A DNA stretch of 64,000 bases. Origin: Diplonema papillatum. Its lineage: Eukaryota; Euglenozoa; Diplonemea; Diplonemida; Diplonemidae. The notes beneath the pieces are model-generated. The model was not told the origin of the DNA. It saw only the letters and a list, made by a program, of their open reading frames with translations, and made no database searches. Both the position numbers and the translations under genes were made by a program. Below, piece after piece: positions 1 to 9,897 of this stretch. The first letter of the stretch is position 1. Each line of letters starts with the position of its first letter. The stretch spans positions 62,001 to 126,000 of the forward strand of contig JAPJBO010000646.1 in NCBI GenBank assembly GCA_030068145.1, given 5' to 3'.

Positions 1-2544
1 CTTCACCTGTTCCCTGAACTCTCGTACGGTCTCCCGAATCTCCTCGTTCTCCCTCCGTTGTTCGCTGAGCTCTCTCCTTATCTCCTTCATTTCCTCCAGG
101 CTGGCTTTGAGCCCCTCGTTTTCCTCCTTCAGGAGCCGCATTTCCTTCCGCATCTCTTCCATTTGCTCCCTCTGCCTCTCCACCTCCGCCCCATTCGTCG
201 TGTCCACTTCGCCCATCCCTGTGTCTCTCTCTCCTCTGCCGGTTAAGCACGCCGTCAGCTTTGTTGCGAGCCCCTCGAAGAGTCCCTTGAGCATTTCTTC
301 CATCGCCACCGTCGAACTCCCTGCACCCCCGGCCGCTCCCGGAGGGATGTTTCCCCAGCCCCCTCCTCTGTCGTTTTTTGCGCCGTCGTTTTTTGCTCCT
401 TCCCGCGCCTTGCTCCCCGGCTGCGCCGCACTCCCCAACACCGGAAACTCCTCTCTCCGAAACACCCTGCCCTGCCCCGTAGCGGGTTGGACCTCCTTCC
501 GCCCCGTCTCCCATTTTTTCATGAAAGACCGAGACCCGTCCCAGACCGACCCCCGCGCCACCCCGGCCGACATCGACTGACTCACGAGCCAAAGCTCCCC
601 CTGCACTTCGAGGTCCATTGCCGGCGGCGCTGTCAGTGCCTCGACCAGCCACACTGCTCTTCCTCTCCTGCTTTCTCTCGCCTCCCTTGCCTCTGCCTGC
701 CAACCCTGCTCCCCCAATGACCTCACGACCTCATCCGCCGTCATATCCAGAGGGGGCCCCTCGACCGTAAACTTCCTCGTCCTGCCCAGCGCTCTGCAAG
801 CCTCGTCCATCTTCCCCCTCTCCACACGCACTGCCACCTTCCCGTCCGCTCCCTTTCCGAGGCCCATCGTCGCAATACCTCCGCTCTTCAACACACCCGC
901 CATCTTCGACGCCTCCTCCTCAGAATCCACCCAAACCATTCCCAGGCGGCTCCTCTCCTTGTCCTCGTGCAAGGCCCTCACGAAGATCCCACTCTCCCCC
1001 GAGCTCTTCAACACCTTATCCGCCTCCGCCGGCGAGACGAAGCAGATGCCCTCAGCTGTCGAACCAACCAGCCTGAACCTGGTTAGCACCCGCTTGCAAT
1101 GCTTCGACATCCTGAGGTAGACCCCTTCTCGTGTCTCCCCCTCCCCCAACTTCGTTTGCACCACGACCTGGGCGCTCTCTCCCCGGCAGCTCCTCTTCGG
1201 CTCCTTTGCGTCGTAGAACGCCTCTAGAGGTGCCTGCGACGACACCCAAACTGACAGCGTCCTCGCCGTCCCCTCGCCCCTCCAGGTGATGCTCCGCTCC
1301 TCGGAGTGCTGCACGGGAACCGGGAATGTGGTCACCACTGCCGCCCGTGCGTTCTTCCGTGCGAAGGCGGTAGCGCCCAGCGCTTCGCCACGCCACACCA
1401 CTACTCCGGCCGCGTTCCGGTTGTAGTGTTCGGCCTCCCCCGTCTCTACCTTCCACTCCGCTCCGCGCAGGCAGCCTATTGGAAGACGCCGCGTCGGCCT
1501 TTCCGGTCCGCTGTTGTTCGTCCTCAGGGGGAGCCCCACGTTCAATTGGGGCGTAACCTGCGCCACGTGTACCGGCGCCGCCATCCCTTCCTCCCTCCAA
1601 CGCACAGCCCTGTAGTGCGACCCGGTGTAACTGAGCTTGATGTCTCGCTCGTCCAGCACCAGGTCGCCTATCTTCCCCGTCTCTCCTGGCCACAGCACTG
1701 TCGCGCGCATGGTGTCGTCGGGCGCCAGCTCGAACACCACCACCCGTCGCCCGACTTCCCACGCCAGCGCCTGCAGCGTGAGGTGGTCGCCCCACGTTCC
1801 AAGGCGCGCCATCCTCGCCAGGTACTGCTTGGCGCAGCCTTCGACCCGGCCGGTGATGTCTCTGGCGGCCAAAGACTCCACCGCCAGCCTCCTCAGCTGG
1901 GCGTGGTGAGCCGCCGTCCCGTGTATCGCGTACGATACCGCACGAAACTGACAGTCGCCCTGTGCCCCCGCGTCCCGCTCCTCCAGACCGAACATGTCGA
2001 GTCTTTCCTCCAGATTCCTCTTCCGCGTCTCGCGTTGCCCGCCCTTGCACGCTGCCTCCACCGCTCTTTCCCGCACCTTCCCATCCACATCGCCCTCTGT
2101 CCGGGGCATCTCCACGCGCGTCTTGCGCCTGGCTTCCCCGAGCAGCTGCTGCGCGCGCCTCGTCCTTCTCAGCAGCCTGTGCGGGCACGCCACCTGCCGC
2201 AAGATCCAGAGTCTAACTCTGTCCATCCCGCCCACCAGCTTCACCGCGCCTCCCGGTGTCACCCTCTCCAGCGCCACGCAGGCCGCTTCCAGCTCCGCCT
2301 CTTCCATGTCGAGGCAGTCGACAGCTTCTTCAAAGGTCCACGACTCGTGGTCCTTCTTTCCTTCGGCGATGACGGCGATGCCAATCTTGCCGTCTTCGTT
2401 TTTCGCCGCGCCGTATCGAACCACGGCCGACCCGTCCCCTCCCGCACCCGGATACCAGGCTGACGCCCTCTCAGCCACCACCGGAGTGGTGCCCAGGATC
2501 CGCCACTTGGAGGCGGGGCGTCTCGACCGGAGAACACTCTTCAT
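1..2544 (-). CDS. OTU cysteine protease-containing retroelement-like ORF, open at the left edge
   Basis: Read on the minus strand from ATG at 2544-2542, this frame has no stop for 848 codons and runs off the window, so its C-terminus is unseen. Residues about 190-315 form an OTU deubiquitinase-like domain: GDCQFRAVSY with the nucleophile Cys198 (codon 1953-1951), WGDHLTLQAL starting at Trp251, and SHYRAVRW with the catalytic His310 (1617-1615). The Cys-to-His spacing of 112 residues is normal for OTU proteases. A basic segment precedes the domain. Near residue 590 there is a Gly-Pro-Pro patch that could be a degenerate RRM-like fold, and the last 70 or so visible residues are a charged coiled coil. 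OTU proteases are known in some non-LTR retrotransposons (Dualen/RandI type), so I infer the N-terminal part of a retroelement polyprotein, with any endonuclease or RT beyond base 1. A host deubiquitinase is the alternative. Confidence 0.7.
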   Translation of the reverse strand, partial: MKSVLRSRRPASKWRILGTTPVVAERASAWYPGAGGDGSAVVRYGAAKNEDGKIGIAVIAEGKKDHESWTFEEAVDCLDMEEAELEAACVALERVTPGGAVKLVGGMDRVRLWILRQVACPHRLLRRTRRAQQLLGEARRKTRVEMPRTEGDVDGKVRERAVEAACKGGQRETRKRNLEERLDMFGLEERDAGAQGDCQFRAVSYAIHGTAAHHAQLRRLAVESLAARDITGRVEGCAKQYLARMARLGTWGDHLTLQALAWEVGRRVVVFELAPDDTMRATVLWPGETGKIGDLVLDERDIKLSYTGSHYRAVRWREEGMAAPVHVAQVTPQLNVGLPLRTNNSGPERPTRRLPIGCLRGAEWKVETGEAEHYNRNAAGVVVWRGEALGATAFARKNARAAVVTTFPVPVQHSEERSITWRGEGTARTLSVWVSSQAPLEAFYDAKEPKRSCRGESAQVVVQTKLGEGETREGVYLRMSKHCKRVLTRFRLVGSTAEGICFVSPAEADKVLKSSGESGIFVRALHEDKERSRLGMVWVDSEEEASKMAGVLKSGGIATMGLGKGADGKVAVRVERGKMDEACRALGRTRKFTVEGPPLDMTADEVVRSLGEQGWQAEAREARESRRGRAVWLVEALTAPPAMDLEVQGELWLVSQSMSAGVARGSVWDGSRSFMKKWETGRKEVQPATGQGRVFRREEFPVLGSAAQPGSKAREGAKNDGAKNDRGGGWGNIPPGAAGGAGSSTVAMEEMLKGLFEGLATKLTACLTGRGERDTGMGEVDTTNGAEVERQREQMEEMRKEMRLLKEENEGLKASLEEMKEIRRELSEQRRENEEIRETVREFREQVK

Positions 2545-2567
2545 TTTGTTTATTTTGTTGATAATGT
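2545..2567. other. 23-bp junction between two divergent ORFs
   Basis: Only 23 A/T-rich bases separate the minus-strand OTU start codon from the plus-strand USP frame. The plus frame has a TAA at 2562-2564, just before it opens. The spacer is too short for two ordinary promoters, so it is either a very compact bidirectional start region or the breakpoint of an inverted insertion. Confidence 0.6.
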
Positions 2568-4544
2568 GTGTTGAATCCCTGCGTAGGGGATGCAACTTTC
2601 CTTGGCATACGGATACGACATGAGGTCTCCGGCGCGTCTGGAAGGCGATACATGCGACTGTCGGTCTTGGACAAGGCGAAAGCCTACCCGTACCGCCCCC
2701 TCGCGTACACGTCAGTCCTGTCTACGGCCCCGTCAAACTTCGGTTCGAGCATCCTCATTGGGGCCCTCGTTCGCAACGGTAGGATCGCCAACAACATATA
2801 TGATTTCAAGACCGAAATGAACAACACGGTCTTGAAACTCATGCGGCGTGGTTACCGGAAAAGCGTTTTGAAGAGTGGATTCCGCAAATGGCTCCTGGAC
2901 ACATACCCAGAGGCCAAATTTGGCGAGCATTGCGGGAAGGTGCGGAGGCACTTCTTCTGGCTCATTCACGAGGTGGAACGCACTCTATCACTGCCAGAGC
3001 CGGCCGCGATGGACCTTGCGATCGAGCGCCTTCTGGCTGAAAGACCCTTCGTGAAATACAATGGCCGCCCCCAACCTGTCCCGGAAGCTGAAGATGACGC
3101 CCCCCGATCACCGCCCACCGAAGCACCGACCCGACAGGCTGACACGACCGCCCCCCGTGAGTCCACGCGGAAAGGCCACAAGCGAAAGGCTGAAGAGGAC
3201 GAACAACGGGCTTCAAAGCGACGCCGCTCGAATGTCCACAAACCGGTTCTAACAGTTGCCCCTCCATCCACGTGCTACCGATCAGACGTTTGTACACACC
3301 CGCCTTCCGTGAGGCATGATCCGACGCTGTTTGGCCCCGCCGGCCTCCCGAATCTGGGGAACACGTGCTTCTTTGGTGCGGTGCTGCAGCTCCTGCTACG
3401 GGTTGGGCCGATCAGAGAGATGTACTGGAGCCTTGCGCAGGACCTCCCCAACTGCCGTGGATTTCTCGGGGACTTCCTGGCTTACTTTGCCATGCTGTCA
3501 AGCTCTCGCGACAGTGGTGACCAGCGTAGCCGGGATTGTCGGAGAATGGGTGTCCAAGCCATCCTGAGCATGTTCGCAAACTTCTGCGATGCACGGCAGC
3601 ACGATGCGCACGAAGCTCTGGTAGCGATACTCAGCGCGACTAGTGCGACGCTGGGTCCGGACGAAACGGGGACCCCCTGCCCGGGCTACCAACTCTTCGT
3701 AACATGCTTGGAGAACGGCTGGACCAGCTCAGTACGATGCAGTGCATGTGGACGCACTTCTTCCAGCAGTCAGGTAATGCAATGTTTGCAAATTCCTTGC
3801 GGAAGGAAGCTGGAAGACTCTCTCCACGTGCACGGGTTTGTGAATCCGGAGAGAGTATGCGACTGCAAGGCTGTAGGTACGGTGGTTGAAAGCATGGATC
3901 TCCGTCTGACAGCTGAATGTGTTCTGATGCAGTTTGGCATCTACACGAGAAACGGTGCCAGGCGCCAGAATGACGTGAAACTGCCCCCCTTCTTCGGACC
4001 GCCGGACCATCTGCTACGCCTCGCGGCCGTCGTGGTGCACATGGGGGAGGATACGGCTAGCGGGCACTACGTCACGTACGTTGCGCAAGACACGGGGTGG
4101 ATCCTCTTCGACGACCTGCACGTCACCTCTGTCGACGACATTCCGTGGGGTGACGTTTACCTCGCGGCCTTTGTCCGGATCCCCCGGAATGCCCACGACA
4201 TGACTGTCCGTGCCCCGTCACCCTCCATGGTGCTTCCCACTCAGGATCGGCTACCCGACTTGCCTGCACCCCCAGGTTCAGCCGGTAATTTGATGAGCCG
4301 GCAGTCGGAAGGATCACCTGACTCCTTCTGCCCCTTTGGTAATTCGCCACCCTGCCCGCCCTTGCCGGACTCCCAATGTCTGACACCGCATGGTCAGTTG
4401 TTTGAACAGCAGTTAACAGGTTCCCCGGTGCTGCGATGTCAACACTGCTCCGTCGAATGCACGAAGGATGGCCAGACGTTCCAAGGTCTGAGGGGACTCC
4501 GCGCGCATGAGAGACGTTGCCACCTCGCGGGTGTGAGATTCTGA
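2568..4544 (+). CDS. RT-associated C-terminal domain fused to a USP-type deubiquitinase
   Basis: The frame is open from 2565. The first ATG is at 2652, and no upstream ATG exists before the TAA at 2562, so the ORF looks 5'-truncated. Residues about 10-130 resemble the region that follows the RT in some retroelements: FLGIRI, then DKAKAYPYRP, GALVR and RRGYRKSVL. A proline- and lysine-rich linker follows. Residues about 258-545 are a USP/UCH protease: the Cys box GLPNLGNTCFFGAVLQ with Cys267 (3366-3368), a QHDAHE motif, a CxxC zinc pair, and the His box ASGHYVTYV with His500 (4065-4067) followed by ILFDD. The C-terminus carries a C2H2-like finger (CQHC ... HERRCH, from about residue 624). The predicted activity is removal of ubiquitin from proteins. 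Catalytic residues are intact over 658 codons, which argues for recent constraint. A host USP gene that captured retroelement sequence is the alternative. Confidence 0.72.
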   Translation: MLNPCVGDATFLGIRIRHEVSGASGRRYMRLSVLDKAKAYPYRPLAYTSVLSTAPSNFGSSILIGALVRNGRIANNIYDFKTEMNNTVLKLMRRGYRKSVLKSGFRKWLLDTYPEAKFGEHCGKVRRHFFWLIHEVERTLSLPEPAAMDLAIERLLAERPFVKYNGRPQPVPEAEDDAPRSPPTEAPTRQADTTAPRESTRKGHKRKAEEDEQRASKRRRSNVHKPVLTVAPPSTCYRSDVCTHPPSVRHDPTLFGPAGLPNLGNTCFFGAVLQLLLRVGPIREMYWSLAQDLPNCRGFLGDFLAYFAMLSSSRDSGDQRSRDCRRMGVQAILSMFANFCDARQHDAHEALVAILSATSATLGPDETGTPCPGYQLFVTCLENGWTSSVRCSACGRTSSSSQVMQCLQIPCGRKLEDSLHVHGFVNPERVCDCKAVGTVVESMDLRLTAECVLMQFGIYTRNGARRQNDVKLPPFFGPPDHLLRLAAVVVHMGEDTASGHYVTYVAQDTGWILFDDLHVTSVDDIPWGDVYLAAFVRIPRNAHDMTVRAPSPSMVLPTQDRLPDLPAPPGSAGNLMSRQSEGSPDSFCPFGNSPPCPPLPDSQCLTPHGQLFEQQLTGSPVLRCQHCSVECTKDGQTFQGLRGLRAHERRCHLAGVRF

Positions 4545-4699
4545 TCCGCGTCGTTTGAGCCTCATCGGATTCTTGATTGCTGGCTGGTCTATATTTCACT
4601 CCGCACCCGTTTACCCTGACTAACGGGAAAAACTCGAAGTGTCTGTACGAGTGAACGCACACTAACATGAGAGGATGAAGGCACGTATATGCCGCCTGG

Positions 4700-5060
4700 C
4701 CCTGTGCTAGGCGTAGTTTGAGGTTGTACTTATTTCCGAACAACCTACCACGAGCTTATCCACCCACACCCCCATTTTTCCCCTTTCTTTTTATTTACTT
4801 TTTCCCGCCCGATGTCGCTGATGACTAACGGACCGTCGGACCCGTCCCAACGGGGGTGCTTATGGAAGCTGCAATGAAGGCTTAGACCGGTACGGGCTAC
4901 ATGGCAACCCCTGCTCAACATGTAGAACGTGGGGGGCCCTTGATCACATTCATTACGGGTGTGGTCGTGGTGTCGGTCGCAATAGTCGCTTTGCTAGCCA
5001 AAGAGAGAGATAGAGAGAAAAAGAGCGCCAGAGAGAAAAGAAAAGATAACGTTATCTTCC
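4700..5060. repeat. Dispersed repeat family R1, copy 1
   Basis: This stretch shares blocks such as TACGGGCTACATGGCAACCC, GCTCAACATGTA and GCTAGCCAAAGAGAG with copies at 30495-30880, 36853-37170, 37180-37500, 41753-41885 and 46112-46172. It follows the USP ORF in the way copy 36853-37170 follows a LINE ORF, so it could be a retroelement 3' end or a separate short element. The flank 5061-5597 holds a poly-C run (about 5208-5226) and AT-rich sequence and no convincing gene. Confidence 0.6.
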
Positions 5061-5462
5061 GGAAAAGAAGGGTTACGCGAACCCCCGAAAAAATAATTAC
5101 CCCCCAAAAAAAATATACAGAAAAAAATAAAAACACAAACCGACGGTGACCCCCAAAACCTTTTTCAACCTTTCCAACACCCTTCAAGCTAAACCATTAT
5201 ACAACGACCCCCCCCCCCCCCCCCCCTTCGAAGTTGTGTGTTTGTTTCCTGTGTTCTTGCTGCTGGTCTCCGCAACCGCAATGACCAAGTTCGCAACGAC
5301 TGTTATGTGCAAGAATAGAAATACTAAGAATACGAAGCAATACTAAGGATACTGAGTATTTTCATTGGAAAACGTTCACCCGCACCCCACCCGCACCCCA
5401 GACGGACTCACCCCGATTCCGTGTAAGTCCGTGTGGGAGTATTTTTAGTCCGTGTAAGTCGG

Positions 5463-5490
5463 GCGGAATGCGGCGGACTGCATAGTATGA
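5463..5490. repeat. 28-bp motif shared with 11701-11728
   Basis: A GC-rich block containing GCGGAATGCGGCGGACTGCA followed by TAGTATG occurs here and again beside the YR-element repeat at 11701-11728. Both are followed by AT-rich sequence. It is probably the edge of a further dispersed repeat. Confidence 0.5.
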
Positions 5491-5597
5491 TAAAACACAA
5501 TAAAATTAAATACAATTAAATACAGAATAAAAAACAGACCCTGTAGGCTACAGTGCAGCTGCCTTGATGTTTTTGACATGTCTTTGACTCTAAATGA

Positions 5598-5707
5598 TCA
5601 CTGATTCTCGAGGTCTACATCGACGACTTTTGCCTTGGCTTCAGCCTGCTGTTCCTCGCGCTTCTTCGTTTCCTCGGCAGCTTTGTTTTCCCGGTCAATA
5701 TCGGCAA
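5598..5707 (-). CDS. Possible terminal exon of a minus-strand gene
   Basis: On the minus strand a pyrimidine-rich stretch ending TTAG (acceptor at 5709-5708) precedes a 35-codon frame rich in Glu, Lys and Ala that ends VDVDLENQ and a TGA at 5600-5598. The composition suggests a charged coiled-coil tail. Upstream exons were not identified; the frame also stays open upstream of the acceptor to 5879. Function unknown. 5715-6370 otherwise shows no clear gene. Confidence 0.3.
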
Positions 5708-6370
5708 CTAACCCGGTTGAAAGGAGTGGGAGTCCACGTTCACTTACGTGGGGAGTTGTAGAGTACGGAAGGAACCGGAAATCTCCGGAAAACAGGTACC
5801 CGCGTTCCAACTCGTCTCGAGTCGACGACCGTATGCAGGTGGTAGAGGCCCTGGGACTGCGAAGGCGTGACCACCCCATAAGGAGGACTCTCTATCTTTG
5901 CGTTATCTCTCTGTCCCAGTCGCCATAGCAACCTTATCCTCGGCCAAACATCATCCTGCAATCCTGCTTTCAGGATGGCCATCATGCCTCTCATTTTGGT
6001 TATCAACTTTACTCTCGCTCGAATTGCCGTCTTCGACCGTCACTGCCCCTGGTCCTGGTGGTTAGGGTTAGCACTGTGGCGATAATCTGCATCTGCTCTC
6101 TTTCGTGACTACCTCTTCGTGCCACCTCTCTTCGCCACTGGTACCTTATCTTGCACCGCTACCCGCCGCGGAGTGCACGTCTCTGTCTTCGATGATGGCG
6201 AGTCCTTACACCGCAAAGGAAATACCCGAAACTCCCTGAATTTCCCCGAGTTTCCCGATACTTCCCGATATTTTCGTCTGGACCAGGTGGATACAGGCAA
6301 GATAAAGACATGTCAAACTACAGGCAAATGGGATTCCAAATACAGACTTGTATTAAATACAAATTCTCCA

Positions 6371-6567
6371 GAATAATAAGCATTTATTCGGCCGAATAAA
6401 TATCGTTTATTTCACCGAGGGGTCGTTTTTAGTCCCGAGGGAGGGTTTTCAACCCCGAGCCCCGAGCGGGAGCGAGGGGCGAGGGGTTGAAACCCCTCCC
6501 GAGGGACTAAAAGCGACCCCGAGGTGAAATAAACGGTATTTATGGCCGAATAAATGATTTTATTCTG
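6371..6567. repeat. Foldback (inverted-repeat) element
   Basis: Arms of about 85 bp at 6371-6456 and 6484-6567 are imperfect reverse complements separated by a GC-rich loop. The arms contain TTTATTTCACCGAGGGGTCG and its complement. The right half recurs at 15722-15830. No coding capacity; a MITE-like foldback element is the best label. Confidence 0.7.
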
Positions 6568-6576
6568 CAAAATAAA

Positions 6577-6690
6577 CGCCCGAGACTCAAAAGAAACACC
6601 CCCATCATCCGGCAACCGCCCGAGACTCAAAAGAAACAACCCCATCATCCAGCAACCGCCCGAGACTCAAAAGAAACACCTCCAATAAAC
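6577..6690. repeat. 40-bp tandem repeat
   Basis: A unit beginning CGCCCGAGACTCAAAAGAAA is repeated about two and a half times, directly right of the foldback element. The same unit follows the second copy of that element at 15838-15945, so the two travel together. Confidence 0.7.
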
Positions 6691-7307
6691 GCCTCCTCCC
6701 ACAGGCGCGAATCGACGTGCTTGACGCCCGCCCTGCGGGCTTTTCTCCACACTCTCATCTCCTCCGTGCTCGGCTGGCCGCAGGTGTCCCGCTTCTCTCC
6801 CAGCCGCACCAGCTCCTCGAGTCTTCTGCAGGAGCCGAGTCTCGCCCTCGTGTCCCGGTCATCCGCATCCGCCTCTCCGTCAACTTGCCTCGCCGCAGGG
6901 CTGCGCACGCACTCTCCCGCCTGCTGCCCTCTCCCGACGTATTGGCGCGGCTTCTCCAGTAGCCCTCCACTCCTCTCCAGCAGGTACTGTTCTGCAGCAT
7001 CGCACACCGTCTTCCATTTCGCGTCGACCCCCTGCGCGGCTCGATACCGGTGTGCAGCTTCCTTGGCCCATTTCTCCGCCATGCCGAATTCTTCCTCGGG
7101 GTCCATCGCGCTCCAATCGAGCCTTGATTGCGCTGTTGCATTCCTTCCAGTCACAAGGATGGCGTGTGTTGGGTCATTTGGATTTCCGCTTGTCAGCATT
7201 GAAATCACTGATCCGGCTGGTGTAGCATATTGGTAGGTTGCTCCTTGTCTTTGCCTAAGTCCCATACATAGACTCGCTCCACACACAATAGTGGCGACCG
7301 GAGGCAT
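6645..7307 (-). pseudogene. LINE fragment (endonuclease-RT linker-like ORF)
   Basis: A 220-codon minus-strand frame. Its middle has charged helices and a segment RRLEELVRLGEKR followed by WRKARRAG, typical of the linker between endonuclease and RT in non-LTR retrotransposons. No endonuclease or RT motif is present. The last 15 or so codons read into the neighbouring 40-bp tandem repeat, so the ORF is truncated by that repeat. Identification rests on general pattern only. Confidence 0.4.
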
Positions 7308-8631
7308 CCTCCTTAACTCGGCGCGTTGCGCCCTACGAAAAACAGCTGGCTAGGCAGTTTTCGTTTCTTGTGCAATGCTTGCAGTTCTTTCGGGGTTCCC
7401 CTGGTGTATTGCGACGGCCGAGTAGCATGCCCAATTCATTCGCCTGTCATCGTGCCAACATGGCCATGTACATCCGTGCCTCAGCCACAGCTCCATCGCA
7501 CCGGGGGGCTGTCCTCACCGTCGAATATAACAGCTATTTGACACGCGCCGTTTTCTTTGTTATGTGCTCTTGTTTGGCACATAATTGGGGGGATGCAACA
7601 TGGAACTAAAGTGTGTCGCGTCAATTTGGGAAGCAAGTGCGCGGTAGAAATGAACGTGTACCGCAAGCGGTGAAGTCGATGCAGGTGCCGCATCCATTTC
7701 GCATCGCATCCAGTTTGTTTCGATGCAGGTAGCATCCGTTTCGCATCCAGTCTGATGATCTTTCATGCCTGGCTGAGGAAGACAAGAGACCCAGGCGTTG
7801 CTCATCGATTCTGCTGCTTCTCACGCTCATCGAAGCTGCTGCCCGGTTGCATGCCGACTGTGGATTCTCCGTCGTCATTTCAACTCGCTGCGTTCAAGAC
7901 GTCCGGCGTTGCCCTGGGCGTATTTTGTCCTCAAGCAATGTCTGTTCATCTGTGGGTACTTCTCGGACAAAGCAAAATGTCGATGTGTCGAGCTGCAGCG
8001 TAGTGCGAGACACCTGCATGATTCCTACAGGTAAGGTAGGAAGACAAGACTCACCCTTTCCACCCTTGTGCCTCCTCGGCGCAGCGTCCCACCTTGCCGT
8101 CCGCCTCCGCTGCTCTACAAGGACACCAGGTACCTGTGGGAGTGGTCGGTACAGTTTTCTCCCACCCCGCTTGTCTGCTGAAAGCTGTTTCTAAACTCAG
8201 AATTCAGAAGCGAGGACAAGACGATGATGAATCAATCACCTAATCCTTGAAATCTGACCTTGCTGAAGAAGCTAAGATATGCATGCAACCCACTGACTTG
8301 CGCGAAGCATGCTTCAAGTCGCAGCTTTTAGACGTGAACACAGCACGATGATGGATCAATACCTAATCCTTGGAATCTGCCTTGCGGAAGCTAATTCACT
8401 ACTGCTAATCCATTGCAGATGGCACTCGAACTCAGGCGCCCTCGTGAATTGGGACAGTCCGGATGCGTCTTTTCTTGAACCACGAAAATGAAACCGTTAC
8501 TTCGATAACTTTCACCGGCGTATTCTTACTTGACGAAGCCCAAAGAAAATAGGAGCATATTTTTCAGGTACCACCGTTTCCTCAGCCGATCACTGATCTG
8601 GTCCAGGAGCGTACGCAAGTGTTTCTTTTTT
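7308..8631. other. Non-coding stretch, no feature recognised
   Basis: Short frames occur on both strands without recognisable domains. Around 7675-7755 a motif GCATCC(G/A)TTTCGCATC is repeated a few times. Two similar sentences near 8225-8270 and 8345-8395 (both with CACCTAATCCTTGAAATCTG-like text) suggest a small duplication. Nothing else can be supported. Confidence 0.4.
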
Positions 8632-8635
8632 GGTG

Positions 8636-8805
8636 TAATTCCCTTATATCCCAACACTTGAAATTTTGTTCCCTTATATCCCAATGGGATTACCTTGGGC
8701 AAGGCAATCCCATTGGGATATAAGGGAACAAAATTTGTTGGTTGGGATATAAGGGAACAAAATTTGTTGTCCCATTGGGATATAAGGGAACAAAATTTGT
8801 TGACC
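8636..8805. repeat. Left inverted terminus of the foldback element
   Basis: It contains CCCTTATATCCCA on one strand twice, a central GATTACCTTGGGCAAGGCAATC palindrome-like core, and three reversed copies ending AAAATTTGTTG. The reverse complement of this order is found at 10523-10718. Confidence 0.75.
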
Positions 8806-8835
8806 ACAGAACCTGGCCACCAGTCAGTCCGACCA

Positions 8836-9015
8836 GCCTGGACAGACCTGGACAGCCTGGACAGCCTGGACAGCCTGGACAGCCTGGACAGCCTGGACAG
8901 CCTGGACAGCCTGGACAGCCTGGACAGCCTGGACAGCCTGGACAGCCTGGACAGCCTGGACAGCCTGGACAGCCTGGACAACCTGGACAGCCTGGACAGC
9001 CTGGACAGCCTGGAC
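8836..9015. repeat. 9-bp minisatellite (CCTGGACAG)n
   Basis: About 20 near-perfect copies of CCTGGACAG, followed to about 9226 by degenerate versions. Because the unit is a multiple of three, frames through it look like collagen-like Pro-Gly-Gln or Leu-Asp-Ser repeats, which I treat as artefacts. Confidence 0.9.
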
Positions 9016-9493
9016 TGACCAGACAGTCCGACCAGCCTGGACAAACCAGACAGCCTGGACAGCCTGACCAGACCAGTCAGTCCGACCAGCCCGGACTGAC
9101 CAGACAGCCCGGACAGCCTGGACAGACCAGACAGTCCGACAAGCTTGGCAGGCTGGAGGCTGGAGCCTGACCAGTCTAGTCCGGCTGACCCAGAGTCCGA
9201 CCAGCCTGGACTGCCTGACCAGACCAAGCCCTGGCGGTTGGTGCTGCAAGATCAACAGGAAGGGTGGGTCTTCTAGGTCCTTGGTTTCTTTCAATGGGAA
9301 GAACGGGAACAAAATTAGTTACCCAATGAACAGATGCAGAACCTGTCCTGCTGTAGGAAGGTACAAGGTTGTTAAAAGTCCACACGAATCACAGGAGGTA
9401 GAACATGATTCATGGATTAAGTTTGAAAGTACGAATCACAGGACGTGGAACATGATTCGTAGGACCGCTGAGCACAAAGTTACCAAGTTTTCA

Positions 9494-9625
9494 AAACACC
9501 GCAACGGAGCAGGCGCCCGGCAGGCAATAGGCTCGGTCAGGACTGATCCCTCACACCGAAGTGATCACGGGTTGCCTTGTGAGCGTAGATGCGCGGGGCT
9601 GAACTCAGGCTGCATGAGTGGGTTT
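9494..9625. repeat. 130-bp direct duplication, copy 1
   Basis: Almost identical to 9768-9897, including ACACCGCAACGGAGCAGGCG and GTGAGCGTAGATGCGCGGGG. Both lie inside the foldback element. The few differences show that the duplication is recent. Confidence 0.85.
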
Positions 9626-9767
9626 TGTCAGGTAACAATGGCCCTCCACACCGGATCTCAAGAGTAAGCTTCGTTTCCAAAAGTCGTGATCAAGTCTGTA
9701 TACCCACAGAAGGCGCGAACTTAACGCAAGGACCCTTCAGACGTGGAACGCATTGGTCAGAAAAGCA

Positions 9768-9897
9768 AACACCGCAACGGAGCAGGCGCCCGGCAGGCAT
9801 TAGGCTCGGTCAGGACTGATCCCTCACACCGAAGTGATCATGGGTTGCCTTGTGAGCGTAGATGCGCGGGGCTGAACTCAGGCTGCATAGTGGGTTT
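9768..9897. repeat. 130-bp direct duplication, copy 2
   Basis: Second copy of the block at 9494-9625, offset by about 273 bp in the same orientation, with only a few differences. Confidence 0.85.

Noticed and set aside
1052-2188. A 378-codon minus-strand frame
   Set aside because: Shifted frame within the OTU ORF, Gly/Arg-rich, no domain.
1306-2463. A 385-codon plus-strand frame
   Set aside because: It is the codon-aligned antisense of the minus-strand OTU ORF, which has a recognisable domain; this frame has none.
6058-6075. Telomere-like GGTTAGGGTTAGC
   Set aside because: Only about two units; too short to be a telomeric tract.
8742-9170. Collagen-like Pro-Gly-Gln ORF
   Set aside because: It is only a translation of the 9-bp minisatellite; the opposite strand gives an equally regular frame.
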